Source of the DNA: Flavobacterium oreochromis | GTDB taxonomy: Bacteria > Bacteroidota > Bacteroidia > Flavobacteriales > Flavobacteriaceae | Length of the DNA: 64,000 bases | Reading direction: 5' to 3' | Assembly (NCBI RefSeq): GCF_019565455.1 | Contig: NZ_CP067377.1 | Coordinates: 1,178,001-1,242,000, forward strand | Shown here: positions 1 to 9,407 of the stretch, one piece after another | Layout: each line of letters begins with the position of its first letter | Position numbering within the stretch: the stretch's first letter is position 1 | Program-made: the position numbers and the translations under genes | The notes under the pieces: model-generated | What the model saw: only the letters and a program-made list of their open reading frames with translations | Databases searched by the model: none | Told to the model about the DNA's origin: nothing

Positions 1-279
1 GTTTTGTTCATACTACTTGTTTTTAAATGATATTTTAAATAGTAGGAAGGAAATTCCTTATTCAAATATATTAAAAGATTTAATTAAAATAAGAAGTTTA
101 ATGGGTGGATTGGTAATATAAAGTTATAGGGCTTAATTAAACTATAAAAAACACTTTACAACAAAACTAAAACCCTAAGATTCTCTAAAAAAATAAATAT
201 TTTTTAGAGAAAAAAACACTACAAATCAATGAGTTATATTTTAAATTGATTTTTTTTCAAAAAAAAACATTTTTTTTAC
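1..279. other. AT-rich intergenic DNA at window edge
   Basis: I see no convincing gene here. The only structure is an inverted repeat with 12-base arms at 181-192 and 200-211 (TTCTCTAAAAAA and its complement). It is followed by A residues on the plus strand, so it does not look like an intrinsic terminator for a plus-strand transcript. The remainder is very AT-rich sequence leading into the tRNA-Asp promoter. Confidence 0.5.
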
Positions 280-309
280 TTGCAGATCTAAAAAACAGTC
301 GTATATTTG
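280..309 (+). promoter_or_regulatory. Bacteroidota-type promoter of tRNA-Asp
   Basis: TTG at 280-282 and TATATTTG at 302-309 are separated by 19 bases. This matches the known Bacteroidota sigma-A (RpoD) consensus TTG-N19-TAnnTTTG. The tRNA gene begins 30 bases downstream. Confidence 0.85.
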
Positions 310-338
310 CACTCACAAAACAGGAACACTGTTAGTAA

Positions 339-412
339 GGTTTGGTAGTTCAGTTGGTTAGAATACATGCCTGTCACGCATGGGGTCGCGGGTTCGAGTC
401 CCGTCCAGACCG
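339..412 (+). tRNA. tRNA-Asp (GUC)
   Basis: The sequence folds as a complete cloverleaf. The acceptor stem pairs GGTTTGG (339-345) with CCAGACC (405-411), followed by discriminator G412. The anticodon stem CATGC/GCATG encloses a seven-base loop with anticodon GTC at 373-375, and the T-loop contains GTTCGAGTC. A G discriminator is usual for tRNA-Asp. CCA is not fully encoded. A consensus promoter precedes the gene and a strong terminator follows immediately. Confidence 0.97.
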
Positions 413-413
413 C

Positions 414-448
414 AAAAGCTCTTCTAAAGAAGAGCTTTTCTTTTTTTT
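414..448 (+). terminator. Intrinsic terminator of tRNA-Asp
   Basis: A long hairpin (AAAAGCTCTTC at 414-424 with its complement ending at 439) is followed by a run of T residues. It lies two bases after the tRNA 3' end. Confidence 0.93.
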
Positions 449-613
449 ACCATTTCTATATAATTCTAATTGCCTCGAAATAAATAAAGAATTCAATATT
501 CAGTCTTTTCCAAATTTAACCTTTTGCCTTAAAAATCAGGACAAAAAGGATCGATACTAAAAGTTGTGGAGAATATCAAAATAGTGATTTTTGCATTTCT
601 AAAATCAACATAA

Positions 614-970
614 ATGCAAGATTCTTTTATTGATCTTATCAAGATATTATTGCCCGAAATAATTGTCGACTATTTCGAACTAATCTCCTTTAAAAAAGGC
701 GAAGAAATCCTTTATCTTTATCTACGTAAGATCAACTCAATTCCTAAGGAGTACAGTGATGCAAAGTTAAGTTCGAAAGGATTCTTCGAAGAAATAACGG
801 TTCAAGATTTTCCTATACGAGGTCATAAAGTTTATCTTCATATCACCCGTAGAAGATGGCTTAACGAAGATACTAGACAAGTAGTTTTTAGAAACTGGGA
901 TTTAGTAGCCAACGGTACTCGAAGAACTAAGGAGTTCGCGGCTTTTTTAAAAGAAATCAATAGATTCTAA
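614..970 (+). CDS. Transposase N-terminal protein (ISAon1-like ORF A)
   Basis: This 118-residue protein resembles the short N-terminal proteins found before the DDE transposase ORF in ISAon1-like elements of Bacteroidota. Visible features are an acidic N-terminal segment, a KGEEILYLYL stretch, and a basic segment HITRRRWLNEDTRQ typical of a transposase DNA-binding domain. It ends with TAA at 968-970. Codons resembling the continuation of the transposase (coding GVNSRNLQYQY) follow in another frame at about 975-1039, so in an intact element this ORF probably leads directly into the catalytic ORF. It lies inside the inverted repeats of the element. Confidence 0.7.
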   Translation: MQDSFIDLIKILLPEIIVDYFELISFKKGEEILYLYLRKINSIPKEYSDAKLSSKGFFEEITVQDFPIRGHKVYLHITRRRWLNEDTRQVVFRNWDLVANGTRRTKEFAAFLKEINRF

Positions 971-1095
971 ACCAAATGACTGTAATGCAATAGCTTCATT
1001 TTATGGGGTGAATAGCAGGAATTTACAATATCAATACTAAGGAATTTCTAAGTGAATTTAAATCGTGGAATCAATTAAAACGCGCAAAAGAGTGG

Positions 1096-1944
1096 TTGCT
1101 CTTTCCTGAAGACATAGGTAAATATTTGTCATTAGATGAAACCTCCCTTTCTAATGGAGAGCTTTATACAGTACTGACTAACAAAACGGCTAAAGGTAAG
1201 AAAGGAACAATAGTAGCGATGATAGCTGGTACCAAGGCAGAAACAGTTATAGAGATCATCAACAAAATACCGTTAAGAGCACGGAATTTAGTCTGTGAAA
1301 TCACTCTAGATATGGCAGGAAATATGGGGTTGATTGCTAAGAGATGCTTTCCAAAGGCAACCCTTGTTACGGATCGCTTCCATGTTCAAAAGTTAGCTAT
1401 AGAAGCATTGCAAGAAATCAGAATCAAATACGGTTGGCAAGCTATAGATCAAGAAAACGAAGCTATAGAGAAGTCGAAGATATGTAAAGAGAAATATCAA
1501 CCAATAATATTGTCTAATGATGATACTTTCAAACAACTTTTAGCTCGAAGTCGTTATTTTTTGTATAAAAACAAATCGAAATGGTCGCAAAATCAAAAAC
1601 AGCGAGCAACTATATTGTTTCAATATTATCCAGATATAGAAAAAGTATATAACCTTACCCAGGATTTACGTGAGATATTTAACAAAACAACTGATAAAGT
1701 TGTCGCTTATACCAAATTAGCTAAATGGCATGAAAAGGTAAATCAATCAGGTTTTAAGTCATTTAATATAATATCTAGAACAATCGAGAATCATTATCAA
1801 ACCATATTAATTTATTTTGATAACAGAAGCACTAATGCTTCTGCAGAATCCTTTAACGCAAAAATAAAAGCATTTAGAGCGCAATTTAGAGGTGTGCGTA
1901 GTATAGAATTTTTCCTTTTTAGGCTAACTAAAATTTATGCGTAA
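1096..1944 (+). CDS. DDE transposase, ISL3/ISAon1-like (catalytic ORF B)
   Basis: The protein shows the pattern of ISL3-type DDE transposases: SLDETS near residues 12-17, LDMAGN at 71-76, VTDRFHVQ at 91-98, and NASAESFNAKIKAFR starting near 247, whose Glu251 is the probable last acidic residue. The coordinates begin at a TTG codon. The frame is actually open from 1012 and encodes recognisable transposase sequence (EFLSEFKSWNQ) before that codon, with no ATG. Translation therefore either needs frameshifting from the upstream ORF or, more simply, the junction near 1035-1040 has lost its frame. The C-terminus ends just before the right inverted repeat. Confidence 0.75.
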   Translation: MLFPEDIGKYLSLDETSLSNGELYTVLTNKTAKGKKGTIVAMIAGTKAETVIEIINKIPLRARNLVCEITLDMAGNMGLIAKRCFPKATLVTDRFHVQKLAIEALQEIRIKYGWQAIDQENEAIEKSKICKEKYQPIILSNDDTFKQLLARSRYFLYKNKSKWSQNQKQRATILFQYYPDIEKVYNLTQDLREIFNKTTDKVVAYTKLAKWHEKVNQSGFKSFNIISRTIENHYQTILIYFDNRSTNASAESFNAKIKAFRAQFRGVRSIEFFLFRLTKIYA

Positions 1945-2031
1945 TTTGAGTTCCCCCACAACTTTTGGTATTGATTCTTTTAGTATTGATCCCTTTTTTA
2001 GGGTATAGGTTAGGTAAATTTAGGTGAAATA

Positions 2032-2060
2032 AAAAAGGCTTTACATTTATGTAAAGCCTT
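2032..2060 (-). terminator. Terminator of the tRNA-Asn cluster
   Basis: The hairpin AAGGCTTTACAT/ATGTAAAGCCTT spans 2035-2060. On the minus strand it is followed by six T residues (A run at 2031-2036 on the plus strand). It lies just after the last tRNA-Asn gene. Confidence 0.9.
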
Positions 2061-2071
2061 ACTTGTATTTG

Positions 2072-2145
2072 CTCCCCCTCTTGGGCTCGAACCAAGGACC
2101 CTCTGATTAACAGTCAGATGCTCTAACCAACTGAGCTAAGGAGGA
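2072..2145 (-). tRNA. tRNA-Asn (GUU), copy 3 of the transcript
   Basis: On the minus strand the acceptor stem pairs TCCTCCT with AGGGGGA, with discriminator G. The anticodon stem CTGAC/ATCAG-type pairing encloses the loop carrying GTT, and the T-arm reads CTTGGTTCGAGCCCAAG. It is identical to the two copies upstream on the same strand and is the promoter-distal gene, followed by a terminator. Confidence 0.97.
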
Positions 2146-2206
2146 ATAACCTCGTATATTGTTTTTTTAAAAAGGCATTACTGGTTTTTTAATGCTAAAA
2201 AAATTG

Positions 2207-2280
2207 CTCCCCCTCTTGGGCTCGAACCAAGGACCCTCTGATTAACAGTCAGATGCTCTAACCAACTGAGCTAAGGAGGA
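2207..2280 (-). tRNA. tRNA-Asn (GUU), copy 2 of the transcript
   Basis: Same 74-base sequence and cloverleaf as the neighbouring copies, with anticodon GTT. It is separated by short AT-rich spacers of about 60 and 36 bases from the flanking copies, indicating one tricistronic tRNA transcript. Confidence 0.97.
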
Positions 2281-2316
2281 ATAACCTCATGGGTTGTAAA
2301 CTTTTACTAAAACTTG

Positions 2317-2390
2317 CTCCCCCTCTTGGGCTCGAACCAAGGACCCTCTGATTAACAGTCAGATGCTCTAACCAACTGAGCTAAGGAGGA
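2317..2390 (-). tRNA. tRNA-Asn (GUU), copy 1 of the transcript
   Basis: Promoter-proximal member of three identical tRNA-Asn genes, anticodon GTT, 74 bases, discriminator G. The consensus promoter lies 25 bases upstream on the minus strand. Confidence 0.97.
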
Positions 2391-2414
2391 ATGTTATTGC
2401 CGTTTTAGCGAGTG

Positions 2415-2444
2415 CAAATATAAAACAGATTTTTAATTATACAA
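2415..2444 (-). promoter_or_regulatory. Promoter of the tRNA-Asn cluster
   Basis: On the minus strand TTG (complement of 2442-2444) and TATATTTG (complement of 2415-2422) are exactly 19 bases apart, matching the Bacteroidota consensus promoter. The -7 octamer is identical to that of the tRNA-Asp promoter. Confidence 0.87.
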
Positions 2445-2462
2445 ACACTTTTTACTCAAAAA

Positions 2463-3811
2463 TTAAAAAAATTTTTGAGCAATTATTTCAAAAATATCTT
2501 TTCCAAATGTTAAAGCCATTAAACTCAGTAATATAACCATTCCTATGGTTTGAACAATTTCTGCAGCTTTATCATTTAATTTTTTTCCAGTAATCATTTC
2601 TGCTAGAGTAAAAATAGCATGTCCACCATCTAAACCAGGTATAGGAAGTAGGTTCATGAAAGCTAATCCAATAGAAAACATGGCTGTAAAGCCCCAAATA
2701 AATTCCCAATCCCATACGGTAGGTAACATTTTTGTTATTCCAATTGGGCTTTTTACTTTTTATAGGCACCTGTTTTAGGGGATAACAATAATTTGAATTC
2801 CTTTATTTTATATTTAATTTGGCTGTAAGACTCTTCAATTGCTTCTGGAACAGCTTGTATAAAACTAATTTGATTCGTTACTAAGTATTTTGCTTTTATT
2901 TCCTCTTCTGAAGGCATTTTGTTAGTGAATCCTAAATTTCCTTCAGGTGTTACTTGTGCTTCTAAAGTAATTGTTTTTCCTTGACGTAAAACCCCTAATT
3001 GAATTGTATGGTTTTTTTGTGTTTGAAGTGCATCTTTTAATTCATCAAAATAGTTTATTTTTTGACCATTGATTGATATAATTTGATCTGCTTTTTCCAA
3101 TTTAGCTTTTTCAGCAGGAAGACCAGGAATGATAGAATCGACTACTACAGACTCTAATCGAGGTGTAATAAAATTCTTTCCTTCAGATGAAATGATTTCT
3201 CTTCTATGTGTATCATTTATTGGTAGATCTAGTTTTTGATTAGCTCTTTCTACAGTTACTTTATTTGCAAATAATACATCAATACTTGCTTTTCTTAAAT
3301 TTTTATTTACATTTTCGCCGTCTATAGCAATTATTTTATCACCGTTTTTAAAACCAATCTTTTTACCAACTTCGTTGAAAGCTAACCCATTTTGTTGGAT
3401 TTTGTTCATTGCAACATATTTTTGTCCATATGTCGTGAAAAGCATAATGTATATAAACCAAGCCAAAATAATATTAACAGTTACACCACCTAACATTACA
3501 ATTAAGCGTTGCCAAGCTGGTTTTGAGCGAAATTCCCAAGGTTGAGCAGGTTGGGCCATTTGTTCTTTGTCCATGCTTTCATCCATCATTCCAGCAAGTT
3601 TTACATAACCTCCAATGGGTAACCATCCAATTCCCCATTCCGTATCACCTATTTTCTTTTTTAGTAAAGAGAACCAAGGATCCATAAATAAATAAAATTT
3701 CTCAACCCGTATTTTAAATAATTTAGCAGGTAAGTAATGACCAAACTCATGTAAAATAACGAGAACGGAAAGAATAAATAGAATTTGTGCGATTTGAATA
3801 AGTGTATCCAT
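2463..3811 (-). CDS. rseP: RseP site-2 protease (frame broken at 2757-2761)
   Basis: Membrane-embedded zinc metalloprotease of family M50, which cleaves transmembrane anti-sigma factors or signal-peptide remnants. The N-terminal part (2753-3811) carries the zinc motif HEFGH near residue 22, followed by YLPAKLF, GIGWLPIGGYVKLAG, further membrane segments and PDZ-like sequence (VVDSIIPGLPAEKA). The C-terminal part (2463-2751) has the second M50 motif NLLPIPGLDGGH. The two parts are in different frames. Adding one A to the run of five at 2757-2761 joins them as GAYKKVKSPIGITKM, which is the expected family sequence. This enzyme is generally essential, so a sequencing deletion is more likely than inactivation. 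The gene is monocistronic between the tRNA-Asn cluster and the M1 peptidase. Confidence 0.92.
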
Positions 3812-3886
3812 TTTTACTTTTTAGTGTTTCTATAAAAGCAAAAGTAAGACTTTCGTCTTACTTTTTTAAAAATATCTAATTGAGTC

Positions 3887-5855
3887 TTATTTTTTTAAGA
3901 ATTTTTTATGAGCCTTACCTTCTGTAGTCTCTATTAATATTTGGTAAAGACCATTAGTAAGGTGATGAATACTGATTTCTTTTTGGTCAGTTTTTAATAC
4001 TTCTTGACCTAAATGATTTAAAAATCTTACCTTTTGTAGTTCAGTTTTATCAGGTAATTGAATATATACTTGATCTTCGCTTGGGTTGGGAAATAAATTA
4101 ATACTTGCAGATAATTCAAAATTTTCATTGGTTAAACTAGCTGTATTGCCTTTTGAAATAATATCCTTGTTAGGATCAAAGATAACATTTGTTATAGATG
4201 TACCTACAGGTAAGTCTATAGTGTAGAGTTGGTCATTAAAAGTATTGTTTAGTTTTAAATCTAAATAACTGCCATTATCTAATATTAATCTTACTGGTAC
4301 AGGCATCTCAAAATAAGAAACATATCCAGTTTGTGTGCTATCCGTAATAGATTGTGTTTGTTGAATTTTTACTTTGGCTTGATTTAGTCCTGAATTATAA
4401 GCGTTAATAGTGTAAATAGGATATCCTTCATTGTATACCCAATCATTAAAAAATTCTTGAAGGCTACTACCATGAACTGCTTCTAGGTGTGTTTGGAATT
4501 GAGGTGTTAAGGCATATTTATACGCTAATACAGGATCGTTTAAATAATTACGTAACGCTTGAAAAAAGTTAGTGTCTCCCATAATGTAACGTAACATATG
4601 AGCAACCATAGAACCTTTATTGTATGTTATGCGACTGCTGAAAATTCTGTTTGTATTTGCTAGTTGAAAATCGTATAAATATAAATTACCCGCTATTGCT
4701 GAAGTAATACTGTTAATTTTTGAGTATTTCCAATTGTTAAAACTTGTACTACCATCTAGATTTTCAATTACACAACCTGACATATACTCAGTTAATCCTT
4801 CATTTAACCATATGTCTTTCCAAGAACCACAAGTTACTTTATCACCAAACCATTGGTGAGCCATTTCATGGGCTATTAAAGATCGATCCATAATGCCATT
4901 ATTTGCTGTCATAAATGAAACAGTAGTATGTTCCATTCCTCCACCCCAACTAAATTCCGCATGACCATATTTTTCGTTTCGAAATGGATATTTTCCAATA
5001 ATTGATTCGTAAAAATTTATAATAGTTGGAGTAGGAGCTAAACTAGGGATCATAGTGTCACTTGTTTCAGGGTAAATGTAATTAGTGATAGGAAAATAAG
5101 GATTTTCTGTAGTGCCTAATCCTCCCTGTTGATTATATACTTGGTAATTTGAAACAGCTATAGCAACTAAATAAGCAGGTATGGGATATGAATGTTTAAA
5201 ATGTGTGATTGTATTTGAACCCAAAATTGTTTGAGATTGTTCTATACCATTAGAAATACTTTTGTACTGTGAAGGAGCTGTTATGTAAATATCTATACCA
5301 TTATCTATTTTATCATTTAGATCTTGCTTACATGGCCACCAATCGCGAGCACCATAAGGTTCAGAAAGAGTCCATAAAATAGGTGATTTGTTACCATGAG
5401 TAGTTATTTTAAAAGAATCAAATCCGCTATTGGCTGGTGTACCGGAGTATGAAATTTCTACAGTTGCATTAGTTCCATTTATAATAGTAGAAGGACAATT
5501 TATTATCAACTCGTAATTAGAATTTTGAATAAAAGTAGTGTTTGTGTTATTGACTTTTACTGAGCTAACAAGGAGAGAATTAGTTAATTCAAAAGTTACA
5601 GTGTCCAGGTTACTTAATGCTATGAAATTAGTTGTTACCTTTCCTGTAATGGCAAGAAGAGTAGGATTAACTGTAAATTCAAGTTTATGATAGGTAATGT
5701 CGTAATTTTGAGTATTAGAATTTACCTTGAAATTTATTTTTTTTGCGGCAGATTTCATTTCTGATACCGCTATTTTTTTCTGTATAGGGCTCCTCATTAT
5801 TTTGAGAAAAACCTAAAGTAGATAATAGCAAAAAAAGATAAGCTACTTTTTTCAT
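3887..5855 (-). CDS. Secreted M1 family aminopeptidase with T9SS sorting domain (frame broken at 5773-5779)
   Basis: Zinc aminopeptidase of the gluzincin M1 family, exported and handed to the type IX secretion system. Numbered from the internal ATG at 5797, the substrate motif GGGMEH lies at 285-290, the zinc motif HEMAH at 310-314 and the third ligand Glu at 333 (WLNEGLTEY). The last 75 residues form a type A sorting domain (SINLFPNPSEDQVYIQ, GLYQILIETTEG). The uninterrupted frame starts at 5797 without a signal peptide. Adding one base to the seven-base run at 5773-5779 connects it to an ATG at 5855 encoding MKKVAYLFLLLSTLGFSQ, an ideal signal peptide, so I place the true start there. A TAAATTTG -7 box within an inverted repeat precedes this start. 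Confidence 0.9.
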
Positions 5856-5864
5856 TTGATAGTA

Positions 5865-5902
5865 TTTAGCGGACAAATTTACATAAAAATCAGTCCGCTA
5901 AA
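5865..5902 (-). promoter_or_regulatory. Inverted repeat overlapping the promoter of the M1 peptidase gene
   Basis: TTTAGCGGAC (5865-5874) and GTCCGCTAAA (5893-5902) form a perfect ten-base inverted repeat with an 18-base spacer. On the minus strand the spacer edge contains TAAATTTG (complement of 5874-5881), a match to the -7 consensus. It could be an operator, or a transcript-end hairpin of the upstream fumarase gene, but no T-run follows. Confidence 0.5.
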
Positions 5903-5936
5903 CACCAAATAGAAAAATCTTAATTAAGTCTATTTT

Positions 5937-7538
5937 TTACAAATTTGTAAAAAAATCATTTCCTTTATCATCTGTAATAATAAAAGCAGGAAAATCTTTT
6001 ATTTCAATTTTTCTAACAGCTTCCATTCCTAGTTCTTCAAAATCAACTACTTCTACGGAAAGGATATTTTCTTTTGCTAAAATTGCGGCAGGACCACCTA
6101 TTGAACCTAAATAGAAACCTCCATATTTATGACACGCATTCATAACGTCTTTGCTTCGGTTACCTTTTGCTAACATGATCATACTACCTCCAGCAGCTTG
6201 AAATTCATCTACATACACATCCATACGGCCCGCTGTAGTAGGACCAAAACTACCTGACGGCATTCCTTGTGGGGTTTTAGCAGGACCTGCATAATATATT
6301 GGATGGTTTTTAAAATATTCAGGCATAGGATTACCTGTATCTAATAACTCTTTGATTTTAGCGTGTGCAATATCACGGGCCACGATTAAGGTACCATTTA
6401 ATTTTAGACGTGTTTTGATCGGATACTTAGATAGTTCAGCTAATACCTCTTTCATTGGGCGATTTAAATCTATTGTTACAGGTTCTTCTAAATGAGGAGC
6501 TGTATCAGGTAAGAAACGTTTTGGATTTGTTTCTAATTGTTCTAAGAAGATTCCCTCTTTGGTTATTTTACCCTTAATGTTTCGATCTGCTGAACATGAT
6601 ACTCCCATTCCAACAGGGCAGGAAGCGGCATGGCGAGGTAAGCGAATCACACGTACATCGTGCGCGAGGTATTTACCACCAAATTGAGCGCCAATTGCAC
6701 TTTCTTGACAAATTTTATGAATTTTTGCTTCCCATTCTAAATCACGGAAAGCTTGACCTGACATATTACCTGATGTAGGTAAGTTATCATAATAACCTGC
6801 AGATGCTTTTTTAACAGCTGCTAAATTAGCTTCTGCAGATGTTCCTCCAATAACAATTGCTAGGTGATAAGGAGGACATGCGGCTGTTCCTAAATCCATA
6901 ATTTTTTCCCGGATGAATTCATCCATTGATTTCTCATTTAAAAGGGATTTAGTTTTCTGATATAAAAAGGTTTTATTTGCAGAACCACCGCCTTTTGCTA
7001 GAAATAAAAATTCATATGAGTTGCCTTTTTTTGCATAAATGTCAATTTGTGCAGGTAGGTTAGAACCTGAATTTTTTTCCTCAAACATTGAGATTGGTAC
7101 AATTTGAGAATAACGTAGGTTTTTATTTTGATAAGTATTAAAAATACCTTTTGATAACCATTCAGCATCATCAGCCCCTGTGTAAATATTTTCTCCTTTT
7201 TTAGCCATTACAATAGCTGTTCCTGTATCTTGACAAGATGGTAATTCACCATCCACTGCAACAACAGCATTTTGTAATAAATTATAAGCTACAAAGCGAT
7301 CATTATCTGTCGCTTCTGGATCATCAATTATATTACGAAGTTTTTCTAAATGAGAAGAACGAAGCATAAATGAAACATCTTTCATCGCTTCTTCTGCTAA
7401 TAATTCTAATCCTTTAGGATCTATATTAAGAATTTCACGATCTCCTAATTGTTCTACTTTTACATAATCAGAAGTTAATTTTTTATATTGTGTATCATCT
7501 TTTAAAATAGGATACGGATCTTGGTATAAAAAGTCCAT
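5937..7538 (-). CDS. fumA: Fumarate hydratase, class I (iron-sulfur)
   Basis: Interconverts fumarate and malate in the TCA cycle. This is the fused class I form (alpha and beta parts in one 533-residue chain, as in FumA/FumB of E. coli), not the class II FumC type. The [4Fe-4S] ligand regions are visible as SCQDTGTA near residue 102, [11 protein letters not shown] near 220 and [11 protein letters not shown] near 310. The C-terminal part carries [14 protein letters not shown] and [10 protein letters not shown]. The ATG at 7538 gives the usual family N-terminus. The gene sits between the M1 peptidase and the LRR gene on the same strand, but a terminator separates it from the LRR gene. Confidence 0.95.
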   Translation of the reverse strand: MDFLYQDPYPILKDDTQYKKLTSDYVKVEQLGDREILNIDPKGLELLAEEAMKDVSFMLRSSHLEKLRNIIDDPEATDNDRFVAYNLLQNAVVAVDGELPSCQDTGTAIVMAKKGENIYTGADDAEWLSKGIFNTYQNKNLRYSQIVPISMFEEKNSGSNLPAQIDIYAKKGNSYEFLFLAKGGGSANKTFLYQKTKSLLNEKSMDEFIREKIMDLGTAACPPYHLAIVIGGTSAEANLAAVKKASAGYYDNLPTSGNMSGQAFRDLEWEAKIHKICQESAIGAQFGGKYLAHDVRVIRLPRHAASCPVGMGVSCSADRNIKGKITKEGIFLEQLETNPKRFLPDTAPHLEEPVTIDLNRPMKEVLAELSKYPIKTRLKLNGTLIVARDIAHAKIKELLDTGNPMPEYFKNHPIYYAGPAKTPQGMPSGSFGPTTAGRMDVYVDEFQAAGGSMIMLAKGNRSKDVMNACHKYGGFYLGSIGGPAAILAKENILSVEVVDFEELGMEAVRKIEIKDFPAFIITDDKGNDFFTNL

Positions 7539-7574
7539 TTTGTATGTGTTTTTGTTGGGTAAATATACTAATTT

Positions 7575-8537
7575 CTATAAAAACAGCCGACAAAACGTCA
7601 GCTGTGGATTTATTTTTGCGTTACTATTTTTTTTTACTTCGTCTGATTGTCCGTAAAGCATTTTTTCTAATAGCGGTTTTAATGATTCTGGAAAAGAAGT
7701 CCACGGATTCGTACCAAGGTATAGTTCTTTTAATGATGTGATTTGATTTAATTCTTCCGGTAGTGTTCGTAATTGATTTTCATCTAAATCTAGATAGGAT
7801 ATAGAAGTACATTTACCTATTGAACTAGGTATTTTTTTAATCATATTCTTTTCTAAATTCAAATAGTTTAGTTTAGGTAAATTGCCTATTTCTTCTGGTA
7901 ATATCGTTATTTTGTTTTGATTTAGGTTAAGTGTTGTAAGATTTGTAAGAAAACCTATTTCAATAGGACACATTTCTAGTTTATTTTTCTCTGCATTTAA
8001 TATTTTTAAATTCTTTAAGTTCTCTATGCCTAGAAAAAAATTTTTAATAGTATTACAGGAAAAATTCAACTCAGTAAGATTAATCATGCCTGCCATTTCT
8101 ACAGGTAGATCAGAAATTTTATTACCACTGATATCTAATTTTTTTAGTTTATTTAGTTTCGCAACGGATGGGGAAACATATTCCATTTTGTTCTTATTCA
8201 ATTCTAGTTTTTCTAAACAAGCTAATTTGCATATTTCTATAGGAAAGCGTTGAATTAAGTTATTAGTTAAATAAATCTCTTTTAGCTTGGTTAAATTTGT
8301 TATTTCAATAGGTAGAGAAACAATAAAATTGTTTTTTAAATACAGCTTTTCTACATTTATAAAATTACCAATTTCAGGAGGGATTTTGGTCATTTGTTTA
8401 TTAGATAAATCTAATATTTTAACTGTTGCAGGATTTTCACAAAATAAGTCATTTTCAACGCGTTGATTACTTTGTGCGTTTGTTAAGGCACTGAAAATTA
8501 GGAGTAAATAAAATACTCCGTTTAATCTTTTGGTCAT
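7575..8537 (-). CDS. Secreted leucine-rich repeat protein
   Basis: After a signal peptide (RLNGVFYLLLIFSALTNAQS) the protein consists of about eleven LRR units of about 23 residues, with the consensus LxxLNLxxNxIxxLPxEIGxL (for example LTTLNLNQNKITILPEEIG). LRR proteins of this kind mediate binding; the ligand is unknown and no catalytic domain is visible. The 3' end is suspect: the last 16 codons run through an intrinsic terminator. One extra base in the nine-base run at 7627-7635 would give an immediate TAG TAA at about 7621-7626, ending the protein before the terminator. Convincing as a secreted LRR protein; specific function unknown. Confidence 0.85.
   Translation of the reverse strand: MTKRLNGVFYLLLIFSALTNAQSNQRVENDLFCENPATVKILDLSNKQMTKIPPEIGNFINVEKLYLKNNFIVSLPIEITNLTKLKEIYLTNNLIQRFPIEICKLACLEKLELNKNKMEYVSPSVAKLNKLKKLDISGNKISDLPVEMAGMINLTELNFSCNTIKNFFLGIENLKNLKILNAEKNKLEMCPIEIGFLTNLTTLNLNQNKITILPEEIGNLPKLNYLNLEKNMIKKIPSSIGKCTSISYLDLDENQLRTLPEELNQITSLKELYLGTNPWTSFPESLKPLLEKMLYGQSDEVKKNSNAKINPQLTFCRLFL
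7576..7605 (-). terminator. Terminator of the LRR gene
   Basis: On the minus strand ACAGCTGAC and GTCGGCTGT (plus-strand 7597-7605 and 7583-7591) form a stem followed by a T-rich tail (complement of 7576-7582). It overlaps the annotated end of the LRR frame, which supports an earlier natural stop. Confidence 0.75.
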
Positions 8538-8563
8538 AGTTTATAATTTGGGGGTAGGTGAAT

Positions 8564-9240
8564 TTACTGTTTTTTTTCGTCAGTACATAAAAATTCTATA
8601 TCTTTTAATAATTTTTCTACTTCTTCTTTTTTAGTGCCATCATAAAAGCCTCTTACTCGTTTTTTTGATCTATTAAAACAAAGTTTTCAGTGTGTACCAT
8701 ATCATATAGTTCTTCAGGTTTTCCGGTTTTTACTGCTAGATAGGACTTTCTGGCTATGTAATAAATATCCTTTTTATTACCTGTAACTAGATTCCATTTA
8801 CCACTGATAGCACCTTTTTCTAATGCGTATTTTTTTAAAACAGGTACACTATCTATATCTGGAGTTACTGAATGAGAAAGAAGCATAACTTTTGGATTAT
8901 TTTTAATTTGATCCTGTAACCAAGACATATTATTAGTCATTAAAGGACAGATTGTCTTACAACTAGTAAAAAAGAAATCAGCCACATATACCTTACCTTC
9001 ATAATCTTTTTGAGTAACAATTCTTCCGTCTTGATTAGTAAAAGAAAAATCAGAAATCAGATGTTTGTTTGCAATATGTTGTACTGTCGTGTCTACTAGT
9101 TCTGGATTAACCATTGAAGGGGTGTAGATTGGTAATGTCTTTTTAGGTTTTAAGGCCATATAAAAAAGAGAAATACACACCACAGAAATTACACTCAATG
9201 TAATTAAAAAAATACGATACTTTTTTATTCTTTCAATCAT
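8564..9240 (-). CDS. SCO1/SenC copper chaperone (frame broken at 8660-8666)
   Basis: Membrane-anchored thioredoxin-fold protein that delivers copper to the CuA site of cytochrome c oxidase. Residues 10-30 form the N-terminal membrane anchor. The copper-binding pair is Cys94 and Cys98 in TSCKTICP, and the conserved histidine is His183 in DMVHTENF. The uninterrupted frame stops at 8653. One base added to the seven-base run at 8660-8666 extends it by about 30 residues (KRVRGFYDGTKKEEVEKLL) to a TAA at 8564-8566, restoring the normal family C-terminus. A perfect consensus promoter lies upstream. No cytochrome oxidase genes are adjacent in this window. Confidence 0.9.
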
Positions 9241-9254
9241 AACTAAACTTTATA

Positions 9255-9284
9255 CAAAGGTATAAATCCTATATTGAGCAGCAA
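9255..9284 (-). promoter_or_regulatory. Promoter of the SCO1 gene
   Basis: On the minus strand TTG (complement of 9282-9284) and TACCTTTG (complement of 9255-9262) are separated by 19 bases, an exact fit to the Bacteroidota consensus. Confidence 0.82.
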
Positions 9285-9407
9285 ATACTAATTCTTTCTT
9301 AATTTAATTTTCTAAAACTTTAGAAATAGTATTTTTGACAATCCTTATGTAACTTTTTTATAATAAAGGATACTAACCATCATTAAAATATAGAAGAAAA
9401 CAAAAAT

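Larger units (their letters stand above)
548..1993 (+). mobile_element. ISL3/ISAon1-like insertion sequence, probably degenerate
   Basis: The element carries two transposase reading frames and has related ends in inverted orientation. The left end (548-571) contains ATCGATACTAAAAGTTGTGG. The complement of the right end (1953-1975) reads ATCAATACCAAAAGTTGTGG. A second, outer copy of the first part of this repeat lies at 1977-1993, so the right end looks partly duplicated. I found no clear target-site duplication. The reading frame between the two ORFs is interrupted, so transposition competence is doubtful. The ISAon1 assignment rests on the two-ORF layout and the look of the proteins; no database search was possible. 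Confidence 0.75.

Noticed and set aside
181..216. AT-rich hairpin as terminator or CRISPR-like repeat
   Set aside because: Single copy, no T-run after the stem on the plus strand, no spacers.
342..560. Short plus-strand frame over the tRNA-Asp
   Set aside because: It is translated from a tRNA gene and its terminator; the cloverleaf and promoter explain the sequence.
2072..2390. Regular direct repeats suggesting a CRISPR array
   Set aside because: The repeats are tRNA-Asn genes with full cloverleaf, promoter and terminator.
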